A DNA stretch of 25,136 nt from Candidatus Dojkabacteria bacterium UBA2022 (GTDB taxonomy: Bacteria; Patescibacteriota; Dojkabacteria; SC72): contig DDBW01000017.1 of NCBI GenBank assembly GCA_002335495.1, positions 1 to 25,136 on the forward strand. The letters run 5' to 3'. The notes beneath the pieces are model-generated. The model was given only the letters and a program-made list of their open reading frames with translations. It was not told where the DNA came from and did not search any database. This document shows positions 8,971-17,766 of this stretch, one piece after another (position 1 is the first letter of the stretch; each line of letters starts with the position of its first letter). The position numbers and the translations under genes are program-made.

Positions 8971-9713
8971 TGAATAAGGTAGTGAGTGTATACAAACCGA
9001 TTGGTATGACACCAGGGGAGCTTGTAAAGAGCTACAAGGAAGATAATCCAGAGTATGCAAACGAGGTAATTAGCTACGCAGGAAGATTAGATCCATTGGC
9101 GCATGGGGTAATGGTACTGTTGATTGGAGATGCGAATAAGAAGAGAAGAGAGTATGAGAGAAGCGATAAGGTGTATGAGTTCAAAGCTATACTAGGGTTT
9201 AGTACAGACAGCTACGATATATGCGGTTTGATTAAAGAAACTGGTAATACAACTCCCGTTGACGTTGAAACGATATCAAGCGAGCTAAAGAGGTTTGAAG
9301 GAAAGCAAAAGCAAGACTTCCCGATATTCTCTTCGTATAAAATAAAAGGTAAGGCCCTATTTGCATGGGCAAGAGAAAACAAACTCAACGAGATTGAAAT
9401 ACCGAGTAAAGAGATCGAGGTGTACGAAACGACAGTATTAAATACAGAATCCGTAATTGGAGCGGATCTATTACAAGACATTGAGAGTAGAATATCTCTG
9501 CTCAAAGGGAACTTCAGACAAGAAGAGATAGTTGGTAAATGGAGAGCAACAATTAAGCAGGCTTCAGTATACCAGGTCGTAAATATGAAAGCCAAAGTAT
9601 CGGCAGGAACATATATAAGAGGGATTGTGAATGATTTAGGAGGTAAACTTGGTACTAAGGCTACAGTGCTTGAGATATATCGACCTCAAAGTGGTGAATA
9701 TACAATAAAGTGA
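8970..9713 (+). CDS. truB: tRNA pseudouridine(55) synthase TruB
   Basis: A 247-residue TruB-family enzyme, which isomerises U55 in the T loop of tRNAs. The N-terminus has VYKPIGMTPGELV (usually KPxGxTS) and the catalytic signature YAGRLDPLAHGVM with Asp41. KVYEFKAILGFSTDSYDICG (~67-86) matches the family KxYxxxxxLGxxTDTxDxxG block, and GTYIRGIVNDLG (213-224) is the usual C-terminal motif. Length is short, with no PUA domain. The start is GTG overlapping the hydrolase TAG by one base, so translation is probably coupled; no other in-frame start fits the KP motif as well. Its TGA stop is part of the extended -10 of the following gene. Confidence 0.9.
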   Translation: MNKVVSVYKPIGMTPGELVKSYKEDNPEYANEVISYAGRLDPLAHGVMVLLIGDANKKRREYERSDKVYEFKAILGFSTDSYDICGLIKETGNTTPVDVETISSELKRFEGKQKQDFPIFSSYKIKGKALFAWARENKLNEIEIPSKEIEVYETTVLNTESVIGADLLQDIESRISLLKGNFRQEEIVGKWRATIKQASVYQVVNMKAKVSAGTYIRGIVNDLGGKLGTKATVLEIYRPQSGEYTIK

Positions 9714-9719
9714 TATAAT
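9711..9719 (+). promoter_or_regulatory. Extended -10 promoter (TGATATAAT) of the pyrD-like gene
   Basis: A perfect TATAAT (9714-9719) is preceded by TGA, giving an extended -10; the TGA is also the truB stop codon. Nine bases separate it from the ATG at 9729, so a leader of about two bases or none is predicted. No good -35 box is seen, as expected for an extended -10. Confidence 0.6.
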
Positions 9720-9728
9720 CCTTCTTGT

Positions 9729-10847
9729 ATGAGATCTTCTTTATATACAAAGGTTATTAAACCGATACTTTTCAAGTTTGATCCAGAATTTGTCCATAAC
9801 CTGTTCACCTCCACAGGTAGGTTAATGGGAGGATATTCAATTGCAAGAAAGATTCTAAGCCGCTCAATGCGATACGATTCAAAGTTTCTCGAGCAAGAAA
9901 TAGCTGGGATATCATTTAAGAACCCAGTTGGCCTTGCAGCAGGCTTTGACTACAATGGAAATCTAACACAGATCCTTGAGAGTGTGGGATTTGGATTTGA
10001 ATCGGTTGGAACTGTAACATATTCATATTATGAAGGTAATAAAAAACCGAGGCTCGTCAGGCTTCCTAAATCACAATCAATTCTCGTAAACAAAGGTTTT
10101 AAGAGCGATGGCATAAAAAATGTATTAAATAGAAATATGCCTAAGTGGAGCAATTCATTCAATGTTGGAGTATCTATTGGTGCAACCAATTCTAAAGAGT
10201 GCTCCACTCCCCTAGCTCAGATTGATGACATTGTTAGAAGTTTTGAATATATAAGTAAGCACGAGATACTTAAAAAACTCTCATACCTTGAACTCAATAT
10301 ATCTTGCCCTAATGTATTGGGATCAGGAAGCTTAGCTACGCCAGAATACCTTAAAATGGTACTTAGAAAGATCCGAATGATTGGGATTAATAAACCATTG
10401 TTTGTTAAGTTCCAGCTTGAGATAGAATGGGAGAAGGCAAAGGAATTAGTTAAGATTATGGTTGATCATAATGTAGATGCGATTATTCTTTCCAACCTTC
10501 TCAAAAATAGAGAGGCAGAAAGTATTAAGCAAGAAGATAAAAAGTTTGTGAAAGACTTAAAAGGTAACTTCAGTGGGAAACCTACATATGAGCTATCTAA
10601 CCAACTAATTGAGAATGTATATAAGGAGTTTGGAAGTAAAATTAAGATTATTGGATTGGGTGGTATTTTCTCTGCTCAAGATGCGTATGAGAAGATTAAG
10701 CGGGGTGCGTCGTTAGTGCAGTTGATCACGGGAATGATATACGAGGGACCTCAGTTGATTGGAGAAATAAACAGAGGATTAGAGGAACTTGCTAGAAAAG
10801 ATGGATTCAATAATATACAGGAAGCGGTTGGTAGTAAGGTTAAATAG
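9729..10847 (+). CDS. pyrD: Dihydroorotate dehydrogenase-like flavoprotein (class 2 layout, divergent active site)
   Basis: This 372-residue FMN barrel protein has the N-terminal extension of class 2 (membrane, quinone-linked) dihydroorotate dehydrogenases (LFKFDPEFVHNL...), then FKNPVGLAAGFD, GFGFESVGTVT and KKPRLVRLP. FMN-binding ends are intact (IIGLGGI, GASLVQLITGMIYEGP). Several orotate-site positions differ from the E. coli enzyme: GFDKNG reads GFDYNG (Tyr75), the catalytic base in NISSPN is Cys193 (ELNISCPN, a class 1 feature), and the NTT block reads SNLL (256-258). It may still oxidise dihydroorotate in pyrimidine synthesis, with a changed mechanism or acceptor, or it may use another substrate. 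No other pyr gene is in the window. Likely a single-gene unit with its own promoter and a hairpin terminator. Confidence 0.8.
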   Translation: MRSSLYTKVIKPILFKFDPEFVHNLFTSTGRLMGGYSIARKILSRSMRYDSKFLEQEIAGISFKNPVGLAAGFDYNGNLTQILESVGFGFESVGTVTYSYYEGNKKPRLVRLPKSQSILVNKGFKSDGIKNVLNRNMPKWSNSFNVGVSIGATNSKECSTPLAQIDDIVRSFEYISKHEILKKLSYLELNISCPNVLGSGSLATPEYLKMVLRKIRMIGINKPLFVKFQLEIEWEKAKELVKIMVDHNVDAIILSNLLKNREAESIKQEDKKFVKDLKGNFSGKPTYELSNQLIENVYKEFGSKIKIIGLGGIFSAQDAYEKIKRGASLVQLITGMIYEGPQLIGEINRGLEELARKDGFNNIQEAVGSKVK

Positions 10848-10869
10848 CTATTCCCCATATAATAACAAT

Positions 10870-10898
10870 AAGCCGCCTGGCATTACCCAGACGGCCTT
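10870..10898 (-). terminator. Hairpin terminator between convergent genes
   Basis: AAGCCGCCTGG (10870-10880) pairs with CCAGACGGCCTT (10887-10898) around the loop CATTAC, with one bulge and a G-U pair. It is a GC-rich hairpin in AT-rich surroundings. On the minus strand it is followed by ATTGTTATTATAT, so it best fits termination of the giant surface-protein mRNA. It may also stop the pyrD-like transcript, although no T run follows on the plus strand. Confidence 0.75.
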
Positions 10899-10914
10899 AC
10901 TGATTCACAAACAG

Positions 10915-13900
10915 CTACTCAATCTCGTTATTCTTTCTATTTCGGATATAGACATATATTCCGCCAATAACTATAACGATTATGAGTAAAAGAAGAAGCC
11001 ATCTCCAATCAAAGCTTGCCGAATCTTTCTCCAATCCAATGTTTACATTAGAAATATCAGAGCCAGCTTTCACACTTATACCCTTAACACTATCATCAAG
11101 TTTATAATCATCTGGTAAAGAATTCTTTACCACAACGACCTCGTAATCAGCTGGGCATAGTTCGACGGTCCACTTACCCTTACTATCTGTTTTGACAGTT
11201 TCGACTACAACTCTCTTGCCATCTTCGTCGGTATAGACGAGTTCAATCTCAACTCCTTCAAAAACTTTCTCTTTGGAATCTTTCTTTCCGTTCCCGTTCT
11301 TATCATGGAAAACGTACCCAGACACATCCTGTTTTACATCGCAACTGAGTCCCAAAACTTCCCCGTTATCATCGTTCTCGTTTGCATCATCTCCTTCTTC
11401 TTCCTCCTCATTTAAGGTTTCATCCTGTGCACCTTGTATAGCAGGAAGAACTGGAGCAGCATTCACATTAACAGTTCGCGTGACGGAATCAGCAGCATTT
11501 CCCGCAGAATCTGACACGTTATATGTAACTTCATAACTTCCAACAATATTCTCATTTACATTGCTACTGACAATAATCTCAGAAGTTATATCACCGTCCT
11601 GATTATCGGTAGCTGCGGCCCCTTCATCGTTATAATCATCACCTACAGTAATAGTCACGGTCTGATTACCATTTAATGTAATAATCGGTTTTTCGTTATC
11701 GAGAATGATAGGTCCGTAGCTAACTACTGAGGACCAATTGCCAGCTCTATCTACAGTTCTAAGATGGAAGTACCAATCACCATCTACAAGTGAAGATGTA
11801 GATACGGACGAAACAGTTTCTTCTAAATCAATAACTTCATCAGGATTGTCTACTACGTTCTGCGAAAATATATACGAGAACCCATCAACTCCACTTAGGT
11901 TATCTGTTGCGGAGCCAGTTGTCACTGACGGAAGGACGGTTGGAACGACAAGTGGAGTCCAATCAACAGTGATAGCATTACCTTGACTTGGTGCGTTGAT
12001 TACTGGAACTGATGTAAATGGATCAGGGTTAGTTGGTGCCGTATTATCAATAACTACTGTCCAGATCTCTGAATTTTCACAATTGTTCAATATATCACAA
12101 GCCTTAACAGCCCATTCATATGTTCCTTCAGGTAGGGAGGTTCCATCAAACGATGTTGTGTACGTGGAACTTGGTTCCTCAACTCCATTAAGGATAACCG
12201 TGTATGCGACAGGGCCATTTATATCTACAACTGAATTCCAAGCAAGAGTTGCAGCTGGAGATTGTATAAACGATCCATCTGCAGGTGAGATAAGGGTAGG
12301 CACTTCAATATAACTATCCCACGTAAATGAATCCGAGGCATGCTCTTCATGTAAAGTGTTGTCTATCGCAAACGCTTTAACTGTGTATTTCACTCCGTCA
12401 GCAAATGGAATTGCAGTTCCATCGTAACTCCAGGTTGCCCAATCGGAGCTATGGTTAGTAACATTCAACATTATTGGCAGAAGAGTCCATGTGGATCCAC
12501 TCCAATATCGGTTATCAGAGTCACGTCTAACTGTTAACATAACCTTATCAACGCCACTAACTCCATCAGAAGAGGTTCCCTTTATAGTTTCACTGCCGAA
12601 TGTGCTTGAGCTGTAGTAATCATTTACAATATCAACTGTAATGGTTGGATCTTCTCTATCAGCCGTTCTTGAATAAACACTACTTACACTCTCGTTCCCT
12701 AGCATATCAGTTACCTTTGCAATGACATTCAAAACCTGACCATCGCTGGCAGATTTGGTATCCATACAACCAATAAGCATCATATAGGTTCCATTTTCCC
12801 AAGTAGCTCCGTTGTCATAACTAAACTTACATGAAGAGGTATTTAATCCGCTCCTTGCGTTACTTTCACTATAACTTTCAGATACAGGGACCCTAACAAC
12901 AAATCCTTCACCTCTAACGTATGGATTAAAGTCTGCTACAAAAGCCATACTACCCATATTTGGACCAGTAGTATCTACTTTTATATTACTCTTTGATGCT
13001 GTTGCTGTATTTTCTGCGTTATCTGTAGCAACTGCATATATTCGATACCTACCATCTGGGACATTACATGTAGAGACACCGTTTACATCTAAACTCCAAT
13101 TTGGATTTGAATATACGGCGTTACAAGTTGTAACTAATGACGAATCAGAATACTTTCTAAACTCGACGTTTATATCTTGGATTCCAGAAGTAGCATCAGA
13201 TGCTGTTCCAGTTACCGTGAAGTCATTAACCCAATCTCCAGTAGATGGGGATGTAATTGTAACCGTTGGAGAAGTAACATCTACGACAAAAGGCCCTACG
13301 TGCTGAGTACTGGTCCAGTTACCAACATTGTCTACAGTTCTAATATGGAAGTACCATATTCCATCACTCAAGGCGGAACTTGTGAAAACCGTCTCATCGT
13401 GGTTTAAGTCCATAACTGCATCTGGAGTATCTGTCGCTCCACTGGTGAAGGATACCGAGTATCCAGCAACACCGGAAAGGGTATCACTCGCACCTCCGAC
13501 CTGCCCTACTTCTGGCCAGTCAACAGTAATAGTATTATCGTTAGTATATGTTGGATTACCGACATATAGAGGGTCAGCAACAAATACGGTTGGATCGGTT
13601 GGCATTGTACTATCCCATGTAAAGGCATCACTTGTTCCTTGAGAAGCATGTAATACACTATCCACCGCGTATGGGGTTACGGTATATGTAACACCATTAC
13701 TTAGAATACCTCCAGGTAGTCCACCATACTGCCATGCAGGAAGTGTCGATGTAGATACAGACCTAAAGTTAGGTAGGAAGCATAACATACAGAAGGAGCT
13801 TCCATTAAAGTATCTGCCATCACTTGATCTTCGAATGGTTAATGTAAGGCTTTCAACTTCGCTCGCAGAATCAGATGCGGTTCCCTTGATAGTACTTGTT

Positions 13901-16900
13901 CCATAGACATTTGGTCCTGAGTATACAGAGTCAATTTCAACTGCCGATACTGGATCAAGTCTATCCGAGGTTCTAAGTTTAGCAACTCCCATTCCCACAT
14001 TTCCAAAGTTGTCAGAGACCTTAACATTAACATTCAACAAAGTATTGTCTGGGGTAGATTTTGCAATCGTACATTTCCCACCTACGTAAGAACCAACTTC
14101 CCATGTAGAACCTCCATCAAAGGTAAATTCACATGTACTACCATTAATTCCTGAGAACCCATCAGACACGTTTGCGTGTGCAATAAAGCCGTTACCTCTT
14201 AGGTATGGATTAAAGTCCATCATAAACTTCACTTCTCCAACTGCAGGTGCAGTTTCATCGAGAGTGACTTTTAGGTCACATTTATCTGATGGCGTCGATT
14301 GTACATTACCCATTGCTCCATCAAGAAGCCCATCGTCAGCAATATCCTCAGCTAGTGTATAGAAACAGTACTCACCATCACCTCCCGTAATTGCGTAATT
14401 GAAACTTCCAGTGGTACTGGTAGCAAGAAGATTGTCAGAGCTATCAAAGAGCTTCACGTTCTTTACGCTAGTTCCCCCATCGCTAGATGTATAGTTAATT
14501 ACAATATTGGGATTATTTGTATCAAAATCAGCAGTAGTAATAGAGGAGGTTGGGTTTACATTCTCCCTAACTACAAAGCTTCTATTTCCTGGAGTAGACC
14601 CATCGTAGTCAGATCGTGCAAATACACCAGTATTTGATAGGTAGTCGTTATAGTCAAACGAAAAGTTGTAGAATTGAGAGTCTGAGGCATCATTCCAGTT
14701 AGACCATGCACTCTTATTCCCGGCTTTATCGATAGCTCTCATTCTAAATATCCACTGACTGTTATCCTGCATATCTGGTTTCCAAACACATTCTCCAGAT
14801 GAACATGAAACTCCTCCAAGATAGCTGTTCATGTTTACGCTTCCACTTTGGAGTTTGACTCCATTTAGATCGTATCTTACAAACTGATACTCATAGTTAT
14901 TTAACCCAAACTGGTCGTAACTTTCAGTAAATTTCATCTCTTTTCTAACCAGACTTCCTGTATGAGTAAGGTCTCCGTTCTGAGTGAGGGCATGAGTATT
15001 TGTCCAAACTGGTTTAGTAGGAATGGTTCCATCAATGGTTACTGTCCATGGGCCTGACCATGCACTACAGTTTCCAAGAGCATCGCAGGCTTGAACCTGC
15101 CAGTTGTATGTACGAGATGCACTCGCGGTTGCGTTAATAATCGACGCGGTTCCGGTAGATACTGGACCGTAGCTTCCTCCTGTCCAACTACTCTTATACT
15201 TATATGTAACAGGGCCATTTGTATCAGTAACATCTGTCCAGTCAAGCCATGCATCTGCAGGTTTGATATATGCACCGTTTGCAGGTGAGACGAGAGATGG
15301 AACTGCTGGTGCGGTTGCATCGTACGTAATATTGAATACGTATCCTGTATTCTCTACATTTCCAGCTTTATCTGTTGCACTAACTTTTAAGTCGTACACA
15401 CCATCTGCGCTTGGGGTCCAATCATAGGTCCAATTAAATGGAGAATCTTCTGTTGGGTTTGATAGGTCGACTATCTTAGTCCAGTTTCCTGGTAGGTCAT
15501 CAGCAGATGAGAGTTTATATGAGAGGGTTACTAGGCTTACTCCTACTTCATCTAGGGATGTTCCAGAAAGGGCTATTGGACTATTATATTTTGCATCATT
15601 TACAGGGCTAGCAAAGCTTGAGGATGCGTTGGTAATATCGTAGTAGTAATGTCTCCACTCGCTCCAGCCCCCTTGATTTCCATAGTTATCAACAGCTCTT
15701 ACTCTAAAACTAACTCCACCTTCTTCTGAGGTATCAGGGATATGGTTTCTTTGACTTACAGTAGTTTCCCTATACGGTCCTCCTGAGAAGGAATGTCCAT
15801 CATCATAATCGTACTCTACAATATACTTACTTATTCCATGGTTACTTGTAGAATCGGTCCAATCATTTAGGATTGGGATTGCGTTAAATGCGTCTTCTGC
15901 ATCAGGGGAGATTATTGTAGGTGTGGTAGGAGCATCAGCATACCTAATGATTCCATAAACAACTGGAGAGCCTTCTCCTGGAGTACATGCACCTTTTGCG
16001 AATGTAGAATCAATACAGTTGTGAGCGAGGACAGATTCAATCTGATCAAGGTTATTTTGATTAGCAACTGACCATACATTACCTTTTCCTCTTACATCGA
16101 GAACTGTTCCAGTTGAGATTGATGGGTGCATCTGTATATTTGAGATCACGTTGGTAAATGTGTTATTCGCAACATTTACAGAGGAAACATATGTATTTGC
16201 CTCAAAGTTAATGCCGGCAGAATCGTATACTCCAATAGGTTTAAGCGGAGAGCTGATATTTGAGAATATATTTCCTGTAACTGAGGCGTTCAATGAGTTC
16301 CCTTCTAAACCGACTCCTCTCGTCCACGATCCAGTAACAGTTGTAACTAGGTTTGAGAAAGTGTTATTTGAAATAATCATTCCGGAACTCCCTCTGTTAA
16401 CCAATATTCCGTAAGACCCTTTTGCAGCAAGTGTTGATATATCCGTAACTGTATTTCCACTAACTACGAAGCCCTCGTTCAGTGATGTTTGAGTACTATC
16501 ACCTATGAAAATTCCATTTACACTCTGAGTTCCAGACTTTACGTTTGAAATTATGTTACCTGTAATCGATACATTGGACGAATCACCATAGACATATAGC
16601 GCTTGAACCTTTGCATTGTATGATGTACCTCCAACATTCGTAATTACATTATTTTTAATCACAACATTACTAGAGTTCCCTACTACAACAGCTTCCCTCT
16701 GACCTGGATTGGTAATAGTAATATCCTCAACAGTTACATCACTACTTGTTACGGATATCTTTCCTGTAACAGTAACGGTAGCTGCACCTGAGGCTGACTT
16801 AAGGGTTAATGATTTATTAACAACTACATTACCTACATAGGAACCTGGATTAATAATAACAGTATCCCCTGCAGAGGCAGAATCAACAACTGCCTGAATA

Positions 16901-17049
16901 CTATCACCAGGATTGACTACTAAATCAGCAGCAAAAACCTCACTTACTGATATAGTGAGAAGCGGACTAAGGGTGAAATAAAATGCGAGAATTATTGAGA
17001 CAAATCGATTGAAATGCCTCTTGGACAGTTTCAGAAGGAACTTTAGCAT
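10915..17049 (-). CDS. Giant multidomain surface protein: beta-helix, Ig/FN3-like repeats, SdrD-type B domain, C-terminal anchor
   Basis: A 2044-residue exported protein, about a quarter of the window. Order: signal peptide (cut near VFA-A, 40/41); right-handed beta-helix of NosD/pectate-lyase type (~45-330, repeats such as VVIKNNVITNV); FN3- and Ig-like modules (~380-925); a ~225-residue module in two copies (~925-1147 and ~1355-1578) with related modules between and after; an Ig-like domain of the Cry22/DUF5011 type (~1783-1862); an acidic linker; an SdrD B-like Ca-binding domain (GYVFHDKNGNGKKDSKEK, ~1900-1998); one membrane helix (~2010-2030) and a basic tail. No LPXTG motif. All 20 cysteines lie in ten local pairs, suggesting disulfides. 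The likely role is adhesion to a host cell or surface (inference); the beta-helix could also bind or cut polysaccharide. ATG start; leader about 22 bases. Confidence 0.9.
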   Translation of the reverse strand: MLKFLLKLSKRHFNRFVSIILAFYFTLSPLLTISVSEVFAADLVVNPGDSIQAVVDSASAGDTVIINPGSYVGNVVVNKSLTLKSASGAATVTVTGKISVTSSDVTVEDITITNPGQREAVVVGNSSNVVIKNNVITNVGGTSYNAKVQALYVYGDSSNVSITGNIISNVKSGTQSVNGIFIGDSTQTSLNEGFVVSGNTVTDISTLAAKGSYGILVNRGSSGMIISNNTFSNLVTTVTGSWTRGVGLEGNSLNASVTGNIFSNISSPLKPIGVYDSAGINFEANTYVSSVNVANNTFTNVISNIQMHPSISTGTVLDVRGKGNVWSVANQNNLDQIESVLAHNCIDSTFAKGACTPGEGSPVVYGIIRYADAPTTPTIISPDAEDAFNAIPILNDWTDSTSNHGISKYIVEYDYDDGHSFSGGPYRETTVSQRNHIPDTSEEGGVSFRVRAVDNYGNQGGWSEWRHYYYDITNASSSFASPVNDAKYNSPIALSGTSLDEVGVSLVTLSYKLSSADDLPGNWTKIVDLSNPTEDSPFNWTYDWTPSADGVYDLKVSATDKAGNVENTGYVFNITYDATAPAVPSLVSPANGAYIKPADAWLDWTDVTDTNGPVTYKYKSSWTGGSYGPVSTGTASIINATASASRTYNWQVQACDALGNCSAWSGPWTVTIDGTIPTKPVWTNTHALTQNGDLTHTGSLVRKEMKFTESYDQFGLNNYEYQFVRYDLNGVKLQSGSVNMNSYLGGVSCSSGECVWKPDMQDNSQWIFRMRAIDKAGNKSAWSNWNDASDSQFYNFSFDYNDYLSNTGVFARSDYDGSTPGNRSFVVRENVNPTSSITTADFDTNNPNIVINYTSSDGGTSVKNVKLFDSSDNLLATSTTGSFNYAITGGDGEYCFYTLAEDIADDGLLDGAMGNVQSTPSDKCDLKVTLDETAPAVGEVKFMMDFNPYLRGNGFIAHANVSDGFSGINGSTCEFTFDGGSTWEVGSYVGGKCTIAKSTPDNTLLNVNVKVSDNFGNVGMGVAKLRTSDRLDPVSAVEIDSVYSGPNVYGTSTIKGTASDSASEVESLTLTIRRSSDGRYFNGSSFCMLCFLPNFRSVSTSTLPAWQYGGLPGGILSNGVTYTVTPYAVDSVLHASQGTSDAFTWDSTMPTDPTVFVADPLYVGNPTYTNDNTITVDWPEVGQVGGASDTLSGVAGYSVSFTSGATDTPDAVMDLNHDETVFTSSALSDGIWYFHIRTVDNVGNWTSTQHVGPFVVDVTSPTVTITSPSTGDWVNDFTVTGTASDATSGIQDINVEFRKYSDSSLVTTCNAVYSNPNWSLDVNGVSTCNVPDGRYRIYAVATDNAENTATASKSNIKVDTTGPNMGSMAFVADFNPYVRGEGFVVRVPVSESYSESNARSGLNTSSCKFSYDNGATWENGTYMMLIGCMDTKSASDGQVLNVIAKVTDMLGNESVSSVYSRTADREDPTITVDIVNDYYSSSTFGSETIKGTSSDGVSGVDKVMLTVRRDSDNRYWSGSTWTLLPIMLNVTNHSSDWATWSYDGTAIPFADGVKYTVKAFAIDNTLHEEHASDSFTWDSYIEVPTLISPADGSFIQSPAATLAWNSVVDINGPVAYTVILNGVEEPSSTYTTSFDGTSLPEGTYEWAVKACDILNNCENSEIWTVVIDNTAPTNPDPFTSVPVINAPSQGNAITVDWTPLVVPTVLPSVTTGSATDNLSGVDGFSYIFSQNVVDNPDEVIDLEETVSSVSTSSLVDGDWYFHLRTVDRAGNWSSVVSYGPIILDNEKPIITLNGNQTVTITVGDDYNDEGAAATDNQDGDITSEIIVSSNVNENIVGSYEVTYNVSDSAGNAADSVTRTVNVNAAPVLPAIQGAQDETLNEEEEEGDDANENDDNGEVLGLSCDVKQDVSGYVFHDKNGNGKKDSKEKVFEGVEIELVYTDEDGKRVVVETVKTDSKGKWTVELCPADYEVVVVKNSLPDDYKLDDSVKGISVKAGSDISNVNIGLEKDSASFDWRWLLLLLIIVIVIGGIYVYIRNRKNNEIE
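12316..12987 (-). repeat. Second copy of the ~225-residue module in the giant surface protein
   Basis: Codes residues ~1355-1578: MAFVADFNPYVRGEGF, SSCKFSYDNGATWENG, SRTADREDP, LTVRRDSDNRYWSGS and ending SDSFTWDS. It aligns with the copy at 13609-14277 along its whole length but is diverged, so it is an old duplication seen at protein level. Boundaries are approximate. Confidence 0.75.
13609..14277 (-). repeat. First copy of the ~225-residue module in the giant surface protein
   Basis: Codes residues ~925-1147: VKFMMDFNPYLRGNGF, STCEFTFDGGSTWEVG, LRTSDRLDP, LTIRRSSDGRYFNGS and ending SDAFTWDS. The order of blocks matches the second copy. This copy has an extra Cys pair (CMLC) that the second lacks. 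Confidence 0.75.
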
Positions 17050-17077
17050 TTTGTTTTAGCTAAAAATTATTCAGTGA

Positions 17078-17083
17078 ATTATA
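17078..17083 (-). promoter_or_regulatory. -10 element (TATAAT) of the giant surface-protein gene
   Basis: A perfect TATAAT on the minus strand lies 28 bases before the ATG at 17049, giving a leader of about 22 bases. The leader has no Shine-Dalgarno site. The rest of the 147-base divergent gap (17050-17196) is AT-rich with no gene. Confidence 0.45.
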
Positions 17084-17165
17084 TTACTATTTACGAAAGA
17101 CTTGTAGACCTATAATATTATATTACAGTTCTATAACATGAAACCCAACATCTGGCACACAGGTG

Positions 17166-17171
17166 TATAAT
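17166..17171 (+). promoter_or_regulatory. -10 element (TATAAT) of the PQ-loop protein gene
   Basis: A perfect TATAAT (in GGTGTATAAT) lies 25 bases before the ATG at 17197; the predicted leader is about 19 bases. No -35 box is obvious. Confidence 0.5.
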
Positions 17172-17196
17172 AACGACATAAATTTACAATACGGAA

Positions 17197-17763
17197 ATGG
17201 ATAAAGAGACATTCGCAATAGTTGGAATAACACTAACAATAATTGGATACCTGCCATACATTACAGACACGATTAAAGGCAAGACAACACCTCACCTATA
17301 CTCCTGGCTTGTATGGAGTGTATTAGGAGTAACAAACTCTGCCCTCTTCTTTCAAAACGGAGGAGGAAATGGAAGCTTTGTACACCTAACATCCACAATC
17401 ATAACAATCTTCATCTTTATCCTAAGCATATTCAAAGGACATAAAGAGATTACGAAGACAGATAAAATATTTCTAGCCCTATCCGTTATCGCCTTCACCC
17501 TCTGGTTCTTCATTGATCAACCAGGATTCGCAGCGATATTTGCGACATCAACTTCACTACTCGCTCTTGGCCCAACAATTAGAAAATCCTGGACTCATCC
17601 CCACTCTGAGACCCTATCCACCTATATAATGAATACGATTAGACATACTCTTGTAATACTGGCGTTGGATAAATATTCATTGATTACACTATTCAATCCA
17701 ATTATGTGGAGTTTCGTAAACTTTGGGATATCATTAATCCTAATATTCCGAAGAAGGAAGTAG
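17197..17763 (+). CDS. PQ-loop / SWEET-like seven-helix membrane protein
   Basis: A 188-residue, very hydrophobic protein with about seven membrane helices. The N-terminal block IIGYLPYITDTIKGKTTPHLYSW matches the PQ-loop pattern of SemiSWEET/SWEET and related transporters (Gly-x-x-Pro-Tyr, then K-G-K, P-H and S-W). A weaker second copy lies near residues 120-150 (LLALGPTIRKSWTHPHSETLSTY), in keeping with two three-helix bundles joined by one helix. SWEET-family proteins move small sugars down their gradient; the substrate here cannot be read. The next gene follows after 58 bases on the same strand. Confidence 0.6.
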   Translation: MDKETFAIVGITLTIIGYLPYITDTIKGKTTPHLYSWLVWSVLGVTNSALFFQNGGGNGSFVHLTSTIITIFIFILSIFKGHKEITKTDKIFLALSVIAFTLWFFIDQPGFAAIFATSTSLLALGPTIRKSWTHPHSETLSTYIMNTIRHTLVILALDKYSLITLFNPIMWSFVNFGISLILIFRRRK

Positions 17764-17766
17764 TTT

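Noticed and set aside
17050..17196. Search for a tRNA or small RNA in the largest divergent gap
   Set aside because: AT-rich with several TATAAT-like sequences but no cloverleaf or strong hairpin; best read as promoter DNA.
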